Shown one piece after another: positions 1 through 5,517 of a stretch of 18,844 bases of DNA. The stretch comes from Acidobacteriota bacterium (lineage in GTDB: Bacteria; Acidobacteriota; Terriglobia; Terriglobales; Acidobacteriaceae). Where the stretch lies: NCBI GenBank assembly GCA_021780415.1, contig JAJXYW010000169.1, positions 1 to 18,844 on the forward strand, given 5' to 3'. The translations under genes and the position numbers were made by a program. How positions within the stretch are numbered: the stretch's first letter is position 1; the number at the start of each line of letters is the position of its first letter. The notes under the pieces were generated by a model that saw only the letters and a program-made list of their open reading frames with translations, ran no database searches and had not been told where the DNA came from.

Positions 1-204
1 GCCCTCCACCTGGTGAGAATAGAGACGGGCGAGGCCAACTCCATCGAGGGCTCTCCGCAGGTCGGGATGGAGCCCCTCCGGCAGGGTCGCTCTCCGCCCT
101 TCGCTGGCCGGCAGATCGTAGCGGGCTCGGATGTTGGTGCCCAGCTCCGGATCGTTCTGAGGGTCTGCGAGAAAAGCGGTTCTGGGGGCCCTCGCGCGTC
201 GCAC
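1..204 (-). CDS. N-terminal fragment of a probable DEAD/DEAH-box helicase (truncated by window edge)
   Basis: Only the first 68 codons lie in the window, and the gene continues beyond position 1. The fragment ends in residues reading LPEGLHPDLRRAL..GLARLYSHQ. This resembles the Q-motif region in front of the Walker A motif of superfamily 2 helicases, especially the YprA/Lhr-like group with a C-terminal DUF1998-type region, where a phrase like 'GI..LYSHQ' is typical. The ATPase motifs themselves are outside the window, so the call rests on this one motif. I chose the GTG at 204 because AAAGGA lies 7 nt upstream. An in-frame GTG at 231 would add nine residues but has no clear ribosome-binding site. 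The gene lies 44 bp downstream of the acetyltransferase gene on the same strand and is probably cotranscribed with it. Confidence 0.5.
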   Translation of the reverse strand, partial: MRRARAPRTAFLADPQNDPELGTNIRARYDLPASEGRRATLPEGLHPDLRRALDGVGLARLYSHQVEG

Positions 205-248
205 GGTGGGATCCTTTGCCCGGAGGCTCACGCCGCCCGCGGCGGGGG

Positions 249-686
249 CTACTCCTCGGCCTGCAGCATTTTGCGGAAGTAGAGGATGTCGGCGCGCTTC
301 TCGTAGCCCTCTGCCTCGAAGAGCTCCATGCTGGCTTCGTTCCAATCTTCGATGAGGCAGCAGCAGAGGACCCGCTGCCGCTTTCGGAAGACCTGCTCGC
401 AGTAGTCCACCAGCGCCTTGGCCACGCCCTTGCGGCGGTAAGCGGGGCGGACCGCCATCCGGTTGATCCAGCCCTTGCGGCCATCGTCGGTGCCCAGGGC
501 CACGCCAATCATGGCCTCTCCCACGAAGGCGCCCACGAGAAAGGTGGAGCCGCCCGCCAGCTCCTGGGTCATGAGGCCGATGGAATCTCTCCCCTTCGGC
601 TTGAACGGAAGGCCCGATTCCTTCCAGAGCGAGAACACGTCGATGAGATCGTTGGCGCCCAGGGGGCGCAGCTTCAATCCTTCCAT
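249..686 (-). CDS. GNAT-family N-acetyltransferase
   Basis: A 145-residue single-domain GNAT protein, which would transfer an acetyl group from acetyl-CoA to an amine; the substrate cannot be read from sequence. The acetyl-CoA-binding motif A is visible at about residues 77-92 (MAVRPAYRRKGVAKAL, with the R-x-x-G-x-A pyrophosphate loop). The C-terminal region has an N-E-A-S-M-x-L-F-x-x-x-G-Y/F pattern (about 116-128), typical of motif B in this family. The reading frame stays open upstream, but the ATG at 686 is preceded by AGGAGAGG at good spacing and matches the usual family N-terminus (M-x-x-L-x-L-R-P). Three consecutive cysteines at 108-110 are unusual. The gene sits between the TusA-like gene (53-bp gap) and the helicase gene on the same strand. 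Confidence 0.85.
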   Translation of the reverse strand: MEGLKLRPLGANDLIDVFSLWKESGLPFKPKGRDSIGLMTQELAGGSTFLVGAFVGEAMIGVALGTDDGRKGWINRMAVRPAYRRKGVAKALVDYCEQVFRKRQRVLCCCLIEDWNEASMELFEAEGYEKRADILYFRKMLQAEE

Positions 687-739
687 GCCCTGACCTCTCC
701 TGGCCGAGGCCGGCCGCGTCCGCTCGGCGGCGCGGGACC

Positions 740-1009
740 TCAGCCCTGCTTTCGGCGCAGGAAACTGCGCACCACGCGGCCCTCCTGCCGGTATCCGAGC
801 CATTCGTGGCCGGTGCTCGCGCACAGGGCCGGGAAATCCGCCTTCACGCCCTGGTCGTCGGCCAGCACCTCCAGAAGCTGGCCGGGTCTCATTCCCGTCA
901 ACTGCGCCGAGGTTTTCACGACGGGCAGCGGACAGAGAAGGCCGCGCAGGTCCAGGAGGAGATCACCAGAGCCTGGGCTGGGGGGTTCGCTCCTCTTCGT
1001 CTCCACCAC
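740..1009 (-). CDS. TusA/SirA-family sulfur-carrier protein
   Basis: An 89-residue protein with the hallmark CPxP motif of the TusA family in LDLRGLLCPLPVVKT (about residues 19-33). Cys26 would be the persulfide-carrying cysteine. The rest fits the small TusA fold: 'G..LEVLADDQGVKADFPALCASTGHEWLGYRQEGRVVRSFLRRK'. In characterised members the protein relays sulfur from cysteine desulfurases, for example for tRNA thiolation. Paralogues exist with redox or unknown roles, so I give no gene symbol. There is no ATG in the needed region. Tandem GTG codons at 1009 and 1006 follow an AGGTGGAG sequence, so the start lies inside the end of the upstream exoribonuclease gene (47-bp overlap). This implies tight translational coupling. 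Confidence 0.85.
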   Translation of the reverse strand: MVETKRSEPPSPGSGDLLLDLRGLLCPLPVVKTSAQLTGMRPGQLLEVLADDQGVKADFPALCASTGHEWLGYRQEGRVVRSFLRRKQG

Positions 1010-2069
1010 GCTCCACCTCTTCGGCCTGGGGCGGCGGCCCCTCCGGTTCGGCCTTTCGCCGTTCGCTTCCGTCGCCTCCGCCGGGGCGGACCCGATAATA
1101 GCTCTTGCGGATGGGGCCGTTCCAGGGCGACGTGAACTCGCCGGTGGCCCCCGCCTCCTCCGCCCCCTCCAGCGCCGTCAGGCAGTGCTGGAGCTTGGCG
1201 TCCAGGTTATCCAGGTGGTGAAAGAAGATGGCCTCCGGGGTGGTGGGATCGGCGGCGCTCCCGAAGCCCAGGTTGCGATCCCCCTGGTGGCTGAGCACCA
1301 GGTGAACGAGATGGCGCCGCTTCTCCTCGGGGAATCCGGGACAGCCGTCACACAGCCGCTCGGCCAGCCTCGCGCCCATGTAAATGTGGCCCAGGAGCTT
1401 GCCGTCGGTGGTGTACTCGAAGCCCGGATCGGAAGAGATCTCGTAAATCTTGCCGATGTCATGCAGGAAGCAGCCGCAGAGGAGAAGGTCCACGTTCAGC
1501 CCGGGGTAGTTGGGGGCGAGGGCGCGGACGCCCCTGGCCAGGGAGAGGGAGTGCTCCAGCAGCCCTCCGACCCAGGGATGGTGGATGGCCTTGGCAGCGG
1601 GACCGGCGCAGAGGAGGGGGAAGACCTCCCGGTCGGCTATGAGGCTCTCCAACAGGGCGCGGTAGTCCGGGTCCTGCATGGAGCGGATGAGCCCCTCAAA
1701 CTCCGCGGCCATCTCGTCGGTGGTTCGACGGCTGCGCGGCGCGAACAGGGAGGGGTCCACCGAGCCGCGCTCCACGGGCCAGACCGCTTGGAGGTTGAGC
1801 TGCGTCGAGCCCTGGAAGGCGTCCACTCGGGCCCTCAGGCGGATGGGACCCCCGGGCTTGAGCGCGGGCTCGCTCGCTGCAACCCGCCCGCTCTTGCCGC
1901 CGGCGCTGTCCCAGAGCTTTCCGGACATGGACCCCGTGGCGTCCTGGAAGGTGCCCTCCCAGTAAGGATCGCCGTTCTTCGTCTTGCGCACCGCCCCCGA
2001 GACCAGCCAGAGAACCCCCTCGAAGCTCTCACCCTCCCGCAGGTCGCGCAGGCCCTGCTGATTCATCAT
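963..2069 (-). CDS. YhaM-like 3'-5' exoribonuclease (OB-fold plus HD domain)
   Basis: A 368-residue protein with the YhaM architecture. An N-terminal OB-fold spans about residues 12-98 (F-x-G-V-x-x-x-x-x-x-R-x-x-K-N-G-x-P-Y-W, then an L-W-D-S strand). A metal-dependent HD domain spans about 150-300. The HD ligands are visible as H164 and H173 (HPWVGGLLEH), H203-D204 (FLHDIGK), H261 (LSHQG) and the DNLDAK segment at about 287-292. YhaM proteins degrade RNA or single-stranded DNA from the 3' end. The final 40 residues (rich in G, E, P and R) are low complexity and overlap the start of the TusA-like gene. Tandem ATGs at 2069 and 2066 follow AGGAGGAG, so either can be the start. It is the first gene of the minus-strand run. 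Confidence 0.85.
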   Translation of the reverse strand: MMNQQGLRDLREGESFEGVLWLVSGAVRKTKNGDPYWEGTFQDATGSMSGKLWDSAGGKSGRVAASEPALKPGGPIRLRARVDAFQGSTQLNLQAVWPVERGSVDPSLFAPRSRRTTDEMAAEFEGLIRSMQDPDYRALLESLIADREVFPLLCAGPAAKAIHHPWVGGLLEHSLSLARGVRALAPNYPGLNVDLLLCGCFLHDIGKIYEISSDPGFEYTTDGKLLGHIYMGARLAERLCDGCPGFPEEKRRHLVHLVLSHQGDRNLGFGSAADPTTPEAIFFHHLDNLDAKLQHCLTALEGAEEAGATGEFTSPWNGPIRKSYYRVRPGGGDGSERRKAEPEGPPPQAEEVERGGDEEERTPQPRLW

Positions 2070-2087
2070 CTTCTCCTCCTGCCGTCG

Positions 2088-2093
2088 AGTCTA
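2088..2093 (-). promoter_or_regulatory. Candidate -10 box for the yhaM-like operon
   Basis: On the minus strand a TAGACT hexamer (4 of 6 match to TATAAT) lies about 18 nt before the ATG of the exoribonuclease gene, with the AGGAGGAG ribosome-binding site between them. No convincing -35 hexamer is present at 16-18 bp, so this is weak. Confidence 0.25.
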
Positions 2094-2185
2094 GCACACG
2101 AGACGAATCAGGAAATGGCGCTCCTCGTGCCACATGGCCCCCCCCTTTGCCGGAATGGCCGGCCATCACGAGCGTGTTGGCAATC

Positions 2186-2199
2186 TGACGATTGCGTCA
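2186..2199. promoter_or_regulatory. Inverted repeat TGACG-N4-CGTCA, possible operator
   Basis: A perfect 5-bp inverted repeat with a 4-bp spacer sits in the AT-rich divergent intergenic region between the yhaM-like operon (minus) and the small exported protein gene (plus). Its size and placement fit a regulator-binding site for either direction, but it is short enough to occur by chance. Confidence 0.3.
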
Positions 2200-2223
2200 A
2201 AAACCATTATTATTAGACTATTA

Positions 2224-2252
2224 TTGAAAGTCATACTGTTGGCATAACAATT
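2224..2252 (+). promoter_or_regulatory. Candidate promoter for the small exported protein gene
   Basis: TTGAAA (2224-2229) is followed after 17 bp by AACAAT (2247-2252, 4 of 6 match to TATAAT). It lies in the most AT-rich stretch of the region and would give a 5' leader of about 25-30 nt carrying the AAGGAGGT ribosome-binding site. Other weak -35/-10 pairings exist in the same stretch. Confidence 0.35.
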
Positions 2253-2284
2253 TCATGTGGGGCAGCGAAAGGAGGTCCTTCACC

Positions 2285-2650
2285 ATGAAGACCACATTTG
2301 CCAAGCTGCTCGGAGGCGTAACCCTGGCAGCGATGGTGGGCCTCTCCCCTGCCTTGCTGGCGGCACAGGTTTCCAGGGCCTATCCCAAGGCGCTCACCAT
2401 CGACGGTCAGATCGAAACCATGAAGGTCGGGCCCGAACAACAGAAGGCCAAGAACGACCTTCATCGCACCCTAGGACTTGTCACCGCCAACGGCAGGTAC
2501 TACGAGCTCGCTATGGATCCGGCCGCTCCCAAGGCCTTCCAGGAGGCCGAGAAGATGGCCAACCGCGACGACTGGTTCCGCGTCCAGGGCCTTCTGGAGT
2601 CGAAATCCGGCGTTCCTCGAGTGCGCGTGGAGAGCGTTCACCGAAGCTAG
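2285..2650 (+). CDS. Small exported protein of unknown function
   Basis: A 121-residue protein with a clear Sec signal peptide: positive MKTTFAK, a hydrophobic core to about residue 25 and a probable AxA-type cleavage near residues 26-28. The mature part of about 94 residues begins near 'QVSRAYPKALTIDGQIETMK'. It contains blocks TLGLVTANGRYYELAM and WFRVQGLLESKSGVPRVRVESV, which read like beta strands of a small OB-like barrel; this is inference from the strand pattern, with no family recognised. There are no cysteines and no lipobox, so a soluble periplasmic location is likely. The ATG at 2285 is preceded by a strong AAGGAGGT. The frame is open 30 nt upstream, but those residues do not look like an exported N-terminus. 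The gene is monocistronic, with a promoter-like region before it and a hairpin after it. Confidence 0.8.
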   Translation: MKTTFAKLLGGVTLAAMVGLSPALLAAQVSRAYPKALTIDGQIETMKVGPEQQKAKNDLHRTLGLVTANGRYYELAMDPAAPKAFQEAEKMANRDDWFRVQGLLESKSGVPRVRVESVHRS

Positions 2651-2690
2651 TGCGCCCAAGGCGCGAATCTGATTGGCGCTTCCTGTGACC

Positions 2691-2721
2691 GGGCGGGGGA
2701 ACTCGTGGAGTTCCCCCGCCC
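2691..2721 (+). terminator. Terminator-like hairpin after the small exported protein gene
   Basis: A perfect 14-bp stem (GGGCGGGGGAACTC / GAGTTCCCCCGCCC) with a 3-nt loop starts 40 nt after the stop codon. It is followed by a pyrimidine-rich but C-interrupted tract and not by a run of T. It is very stable and placed as a terminator would be, but it lacks the classic U-tract. Confidence 0.6.
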
Positions 2722-2751
2722 TTCCCGTTCTTCCCCTCCAAGCCGTTGGGT

Positions 2752-2760
2752 GTATGATTT
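2752..2760 (+). repeat. Left target-site duplication of the MITE-like element
   Basis: The nonamer GTATGATTT lies directly outside the left terminal inverted repeat. It is identical and in direct orientation to 3154-3162, which lies directly outside the right repeat. This is the expected footprint of a transposition event with 9-bp staggered cuts. Confidence 0.75.
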
Positions 2761-2806
2761 CATGGCTGTCCAAAATAATTTCAGCTTACGATTGAGCCGT
2801 TGGCTT

Positions 2807-2831
2807 CGCTTTTCGCTGCAAGCGAAAAGCG
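2807..2831. repeat. Perfect 11-bp hairpin inside the MITE-like element
   Basis: CGCTTTTCGCT, loop GCA, then AGCGAAAAGCG. It lies 29 bp inside the left inverted repeat. It could be a structural feature of the element or, if transcribed, an RNA hairpin. Confidence 0.7.
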
Positions 2832-3080
2832 GCGTCCCGGCGCCGATGGGCCTCATGCGAGAAAGATGAGGCGACCGCACCGCAAGCGTACTCAATGGTC
2901 GCTGAGGATGCGGACGCCGAAAGCTGACGAAGCAGGAGGTCCGTCGCCGCCGGCGCACCCGCAGAGGGGGGGGACGGCTCACACCAGACGAGGCTGGGGC
3001 TGGCGCCCAAAGGGCAGCTGGGGGACTGCGGCCGGAGCGCGGCCACGCTCGCGTGGACGCGCCCGGACCAGGCCCCAAGC

Positions 3081-3099
3081 GCCGCGCCAAAGGCGCGGC
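3081..3099. repeat. GC-rich hairpin near the right end of the MITE-like element
   Basis: GCCGCGCC, loop AAA, GGCGCGGC: a perfect 8-bp stem with a 3-nt loop. A smaller 5-bp stem (CCACG-CTCG-CGTGG) starts at 3043. Multiple internal palindromes are common in MITEs. Confidence 0.6.
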
Positions 3100-3153
3100 C
3101 CAGACCCAGCCGTGGTTCGGAGGCGGCAAAGCGCTCTATTTTGGACAGGCATG

Positions 3154-3162
3154 GTATGATTT
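3154..3162 (+). repeat. Right target-site duplication, containing a TATGAT box before the ferredoxin gene
   Basis: This is the second copy of GTATGATTT, directly outside the right inverted repeat. It contains TATGAT at 3155-3160, a 5 of 6 match to the -10 consensus, ending 7 nt before the ATG of the ferredoxin gene. Confidence 0.7.
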
Positions 3163-3167
3163 CTACC

Positions 3168-3794
3168 ATGGCGGGCGGACTGGACCGTGGCGGTTTTCTC
3201 CGAAAACTCTTCTTTCTCGACGCGGGGGCCGAGGCGGCGCAGACGCTGCGCGAGGGCTGGAAGGCGGACCGCGCCGGAACGGCGCCCAAGACCATACCGT
3301 TCACCTTCTTCCGGCCTCCGGGCGCCCCGCTCGAACCCACCTTCCTCGCCCGCTGCACGCGGTGCGACTTGTGTGCGGAGGCCTGCCCCGAACGCATTAT
3401 TATCAAGGCCTCGGACCCTCTCATGGGCCAGGGGACGCCCATCGTAAATCCCGGTCTGGGACCCTGCACCGAGTGCGGACGGTGCATAGAGGCCTGTCCC
3501 GACAAGGCTCTCATTCCCGATGAGGACCGGCGTATGGGACGAGCCATCTGGCACGCGGAGACCTGCCTGTCCGCGGAGAAGATCGCCTGCACGCTCTGCG
3601 TGGAGGCGTGCCCCGAAGGCGCCTCAGCCATCGAGGCCATCCCCAGCGGCGGCATCCAGATCCACCCCGACCGCTGCACGGGTTGCGCCTTCTGCTACCA
3701 CGCGTGCCCCACGGAGCCCAAGAGCATTCACCTGGAAGGCCGCCCGCCCGTGCCGCTCCGCGGCCATCCCCCCGTTCCCCAGCGCGCGCCATGA
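3168..3794 (+). CDS. NapG/MauM-like ferredoxin-type protein with four [4Fe-4S] motifs
   Basis: A 208-residue polyferredoxin. Four cysteine clusters are visible: C63-x2-C66-x2-C69-x3-C73-P, C100-x2-C103-x2-C106-x3-C110-P, C133-x7-C141-x2-C144-x3-C148-P, and C170-x2-C173-x2-C176-x3-C180-P. The lead-in 'RPPGA....FLARCTRCDLCAEACPE' is characteristic of the MauM/NapG/NapH-associated group, which passes electrons between quinol-linked partners and a terminal reductase. No nap, mau or other reductase gene is nearby. The N-terminus (DRGGFLRKLFF) resembles a twin-arginine signal that has lost its arginine pair, so a cytoplasmic location is more likely. The ATG at 3168 fits family length. There is no Shine-Dalgarno sequence, but a TATGAT box sits 7 nt upstream. 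The stop overlaps the next start as ATGA. The exact role is unknown. Confidence 0.85.
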   Translation: MAGGLDRGGFLRKLFFLDAGAEAAQTLREGWKADRAGTAPKTIPFTFFRPPGAPLEPTFLARCTRCDLCAEACPERIIIKASDPLMGQGTPIVNPGLGPCTECGRCIEACPDKALIPDEDRRMGRAIWHAETCLSAEKIACTLCVEACPEGASAIEAIPSGGIQIHPDRCTGCAFCYHACPTEPKSIHLEGRPPVPLRGHPPVPQRAP

Positions 3795-4564
3795 GCGAAG
3801 GCCCGGCGCTCTCCATCCTGGGCCTCAGCAAGCGGTACGGACGGCTGGAGGCCGTGCGGGACCTCTCGCTCTCCGTGGCCCGAGGGGAGATCTACGCCTT
3901 TCTGGGCCCGAACGGAGCCGGGAAGACGACTACCCTCAAGACGGTGGCGGGGCTTCTCCGCCCCGAGGCCGGCGAGATTCGGGTAGGCGGCCACCCGGTG
4001 CTTCCGGATGCCCTGGGGTTCCGCCGGCGTCTGGGATACGTTCCAGACAGGCCCTTTCTTTACGAGAAGCTCACGGGGTGGGAATACCTCGAATTCCTCG
4101 CGCGGATTCACGGCCTGTCGGGCTGGCAATCCGGGGCCGAAGATCTGCTGGCCCTCTTCCGCCTGACCGACTGGAGGCACCAGCTCATCGAGGGATACTC
4201 CCACGGCATGCGCCAGAAACTCGTCATCACGGGGGCACTGCTCCACAGGCCGGAGCTCCTGCTGGTGGACGAACCCATGGTGGGGCTCGATCCCCGCAGC
4301 GCCAGAGACGTGAGGGCGCTCTTCCTGCGCCTGGCGGGCGAGGGCGTGGGGCTCTTTCTTTCCACCCACTCTCTCGACCTGGCCGCCGAGCTGGCCCACC
4401 GCATCGGTATCCTACACCACGGCAAGCTCATCGCCGAGGGTGACTTCCCCCACCTCCAGGAACTGGCCCAGCAGCCCGAAAGCAGCCTCGAACAGGTCTT
4501 CCTCCGCCTCACGGATGAAGCCGGCCCGGACGTCTTCGAAGGGGCCTCCGGAGGGAATCCATGA
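3791..4564 (+). CDS. ABC transporter ATP-binding protein (ABC-2/CcmA-like), no adjacent permease
   Basis: A 257-residue ABC ATPase. Walker A is GPNGAGKT (39-46), the signature is YSHGMRQ (about 136-142, replacing LSGGQ), Walker B is LLLVDEP (157-162) with catalytic E161, the D-loop GLDP follows, and the switch histidine is in STHS (H193). The degenerate signature and the 'LGYVPDRP' Q-loop region, where the usual Gln is Asp, are typical of ATPases that pair with ABC-2-type permeases. No permease gene lies on either side. The partners are the ferredoxin gene (ATGA overlap) and the patatin gene (ATGA overlap), so all three are translationally coupled. What is moved cannot be inferred; the permease may be encoded elsewhere or the ATPase may have a non-transport role. 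Confidence 0.9.
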   Translation: MSEGPALSILGLSKRYGRLEAVRDLSLSVARGEIYAFLGPNGAGKTTTLKTVAGLLRPEAGEIRVGGHPVLPDALGFRRRLGYVPDRPFLYEKLTGWEYLEFLARIHGLSGWQSGAEDLLALFRLTDWRHQLIEGYSHGMRQKLVITGALLHRPELLLVDEPMVGLDPRSARDVRALFLRLAGEGVGLFLSTHSLDLAAELAHRIGILHHGKLIAEGDFPHLQELAQQPESSLEQVFLRLTDEAGPDVFEGASGGNP

Positions 4565-5517
4565 GGGGCCCACTGAGCCCGAAGGTGGGGCTCGTCCTCG
4601 GCGGGGGCGCGGCACGCGGGCTGGCACACCTAGGCGTGCTGAAGGTGATCGAGGCGGAGCGGGTGCCGGTGGACCTCATCGTGGGCTGCAGCATGGGCGC
4701 CATGGTGGGGACCCTCTACGCTCTCTACGGAAACGCGCGGGACGCCGAACTCCGCATGGCGGAGTTCACGAGCTCGCCCCACTTCAAGTCGGATCCCTAC
4801 CTGGACCTCCAGACGATGACCCCCCTTGAATCGGATGACAGGGGCCTAGTCAGCACCATGAAGCGCTTCTACAAGATGGGGGTCTTCTTCGCCACCACGC
4901 TCTTCAGGGAGAGCTACATCGACCCGGCCCAGTTCGAGCACGACGTGGGAGCCATCATCCCGGACTGCCTCCTCGAGGAGTCCCCCACCCCCATCGCCCT
5001 GGTGGCCACGGACCTGGCCAGCGGCCAGGAGGTGGTTCTCACCTCCGGCCCCGCCCGAAAGGCCGTGCAGGCGAGCAGCGCCATCGCCGGCATCTTTCCA
5101 CCGGTCCTGATGGACGGCAAGGAGCTGGTGGACGGCGGCTTCGTGAATAAGGTGCCGGTCGAGGTGGCTTTCCGGTTGGGAGCAGACGTGGTGATCGCCG
5201 TGGACGTCTCCTCCGACGTGCAGGATTCGCAGGAGTTCAGCCGGCGCGGCACGGCCATCAGCACGCGGGCCGGCGCCATCACGGCGGAGACGCTGAAGCG
5301 GCTGCAGATGCGCTTCGCGGACGTGGTGATCCGGCCGGGAGTACAGGATTTCCACTGGGCGGACTTCGCCGCGCTGGCCGCGATCGTACCGAAGGGAGAG
5401 GAGGCCGCTAGGGCCTCACTGCCGGCGATCCGCAGAGCCATCTCCAGGGGGCGGTGGAAGAGGGTCGGCCGCCTCGCCGGTCTGCCCCGCCGCTGGCGGG
5501 TGGACCTCCGGGCCTGA
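4561..5517 (+). CDS. Patatin-like phospholipase (RssA/NTE-type)
   Basis: A 318-residue patatin-fold serine hydrolase, expected to release fatty acids from phospholipids or related acyl esters. The oxyanion-hole glycine loop is at LVLGGGAARG (11-20), the nucleophile elbow G-C-S-M-G puts the catalytic serine at 44, and the second dyad residue is D191 in the D-G-G motif of LVDGGFVNKVPV. The length and the lack of membrane segments or a cNMP-binding domain match the short RssA-type bacterial proteins. The start codon overlaps the ABC ATPase stop as ATGA, and the ATPase 3' end supplies the ribosome-binding context. The last 102 bp overlap the convergent membrane-protein gene on the other strand. 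Substrate and cellular role are not determinable here. Confidence 0.9.
   Translation: MRGPLSPKVGLVLGGGAARGLAHLGVLKVIEAERVPVDLIVGCSMGAMVGTLYALYGNARDAELRMAEFTSSPHFKSDPYLDLQTMTPLESDDRGLVSTMKRFYKMGVFFATTLFRESYIDPAQFEHDVGAIIPDCLLEESPTPIALVATDLASGQEVVLTSGPARKAVQASSAIAGIFPPVLMDGKELVDGGFVNKVPVEVAFRLGADVVIAVDVSSDVQDSQEFSRRGTAISTRAGAITAETLKRLQMRFADVVIRPGVQDFHWADFAALAAIVPKGEEAARASLPAIRRAISRGRWKRVGRLAGLPRRWRVDLRA

Larger units (their letters stand above)
2761..3153. mobile_element. MITE-like non-autonomous transposable element (393 bp)
   Basis: The block is bounded by 17-bp terminal inverted repeats: CATGGCTGTCCAAAATA at 2761-2777 and its complement TATTTTGGACAGGCATG at 3137-3153, matching at 16 of 17 positions. 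A perfect 9-bp direct repeat (GTATGATTT) lies immediately outside both ends. I recognise no coding region inside; reading frames crossing it have no transposase or other domain features. The interior is rich in hairpins, including an 11-bp perfect stem at 2807-2831 and an 8-bp GC stem at 3081-3099. Short length, terminal repeats, target duplication and lack of a transposase together define a MITE. The mobilising family cannot be named from this window, and no second copy is present here. It accounts for most of the 517-bp gap between the exported protein and ferredoxin genes. Confidence 0.75.

Noticed and set aside
216..2216. Very long plus-strand open frame (666 codons) over the yhaM-like, TusA and GNAT genes
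   Set aside because: It is antisense to three genes with clear family motifs. Its translation is low-complexity with no recognisable domain, as expected for a shadow frame in high-GC DNA.
2800..3159. Plus-strand open frame inside the element, considered as a small passenger gene
   Set aside because: Arg/Pro/Gly-rich translation with no domain and no ribosome-binding site. It reads through hairpins and ends at the inverted repeat, so it is probably chance.
2786..3679. Minus-strand open frame (297 codons) crossing the MITE-like element and the ferredoxin gene; considered as a possible transposase
   Set aside because: No DDE, HUH or serine-recombinase motifs; it extends well beyond the element boundary and is antisense to the ferredoxin cysteine clusters.
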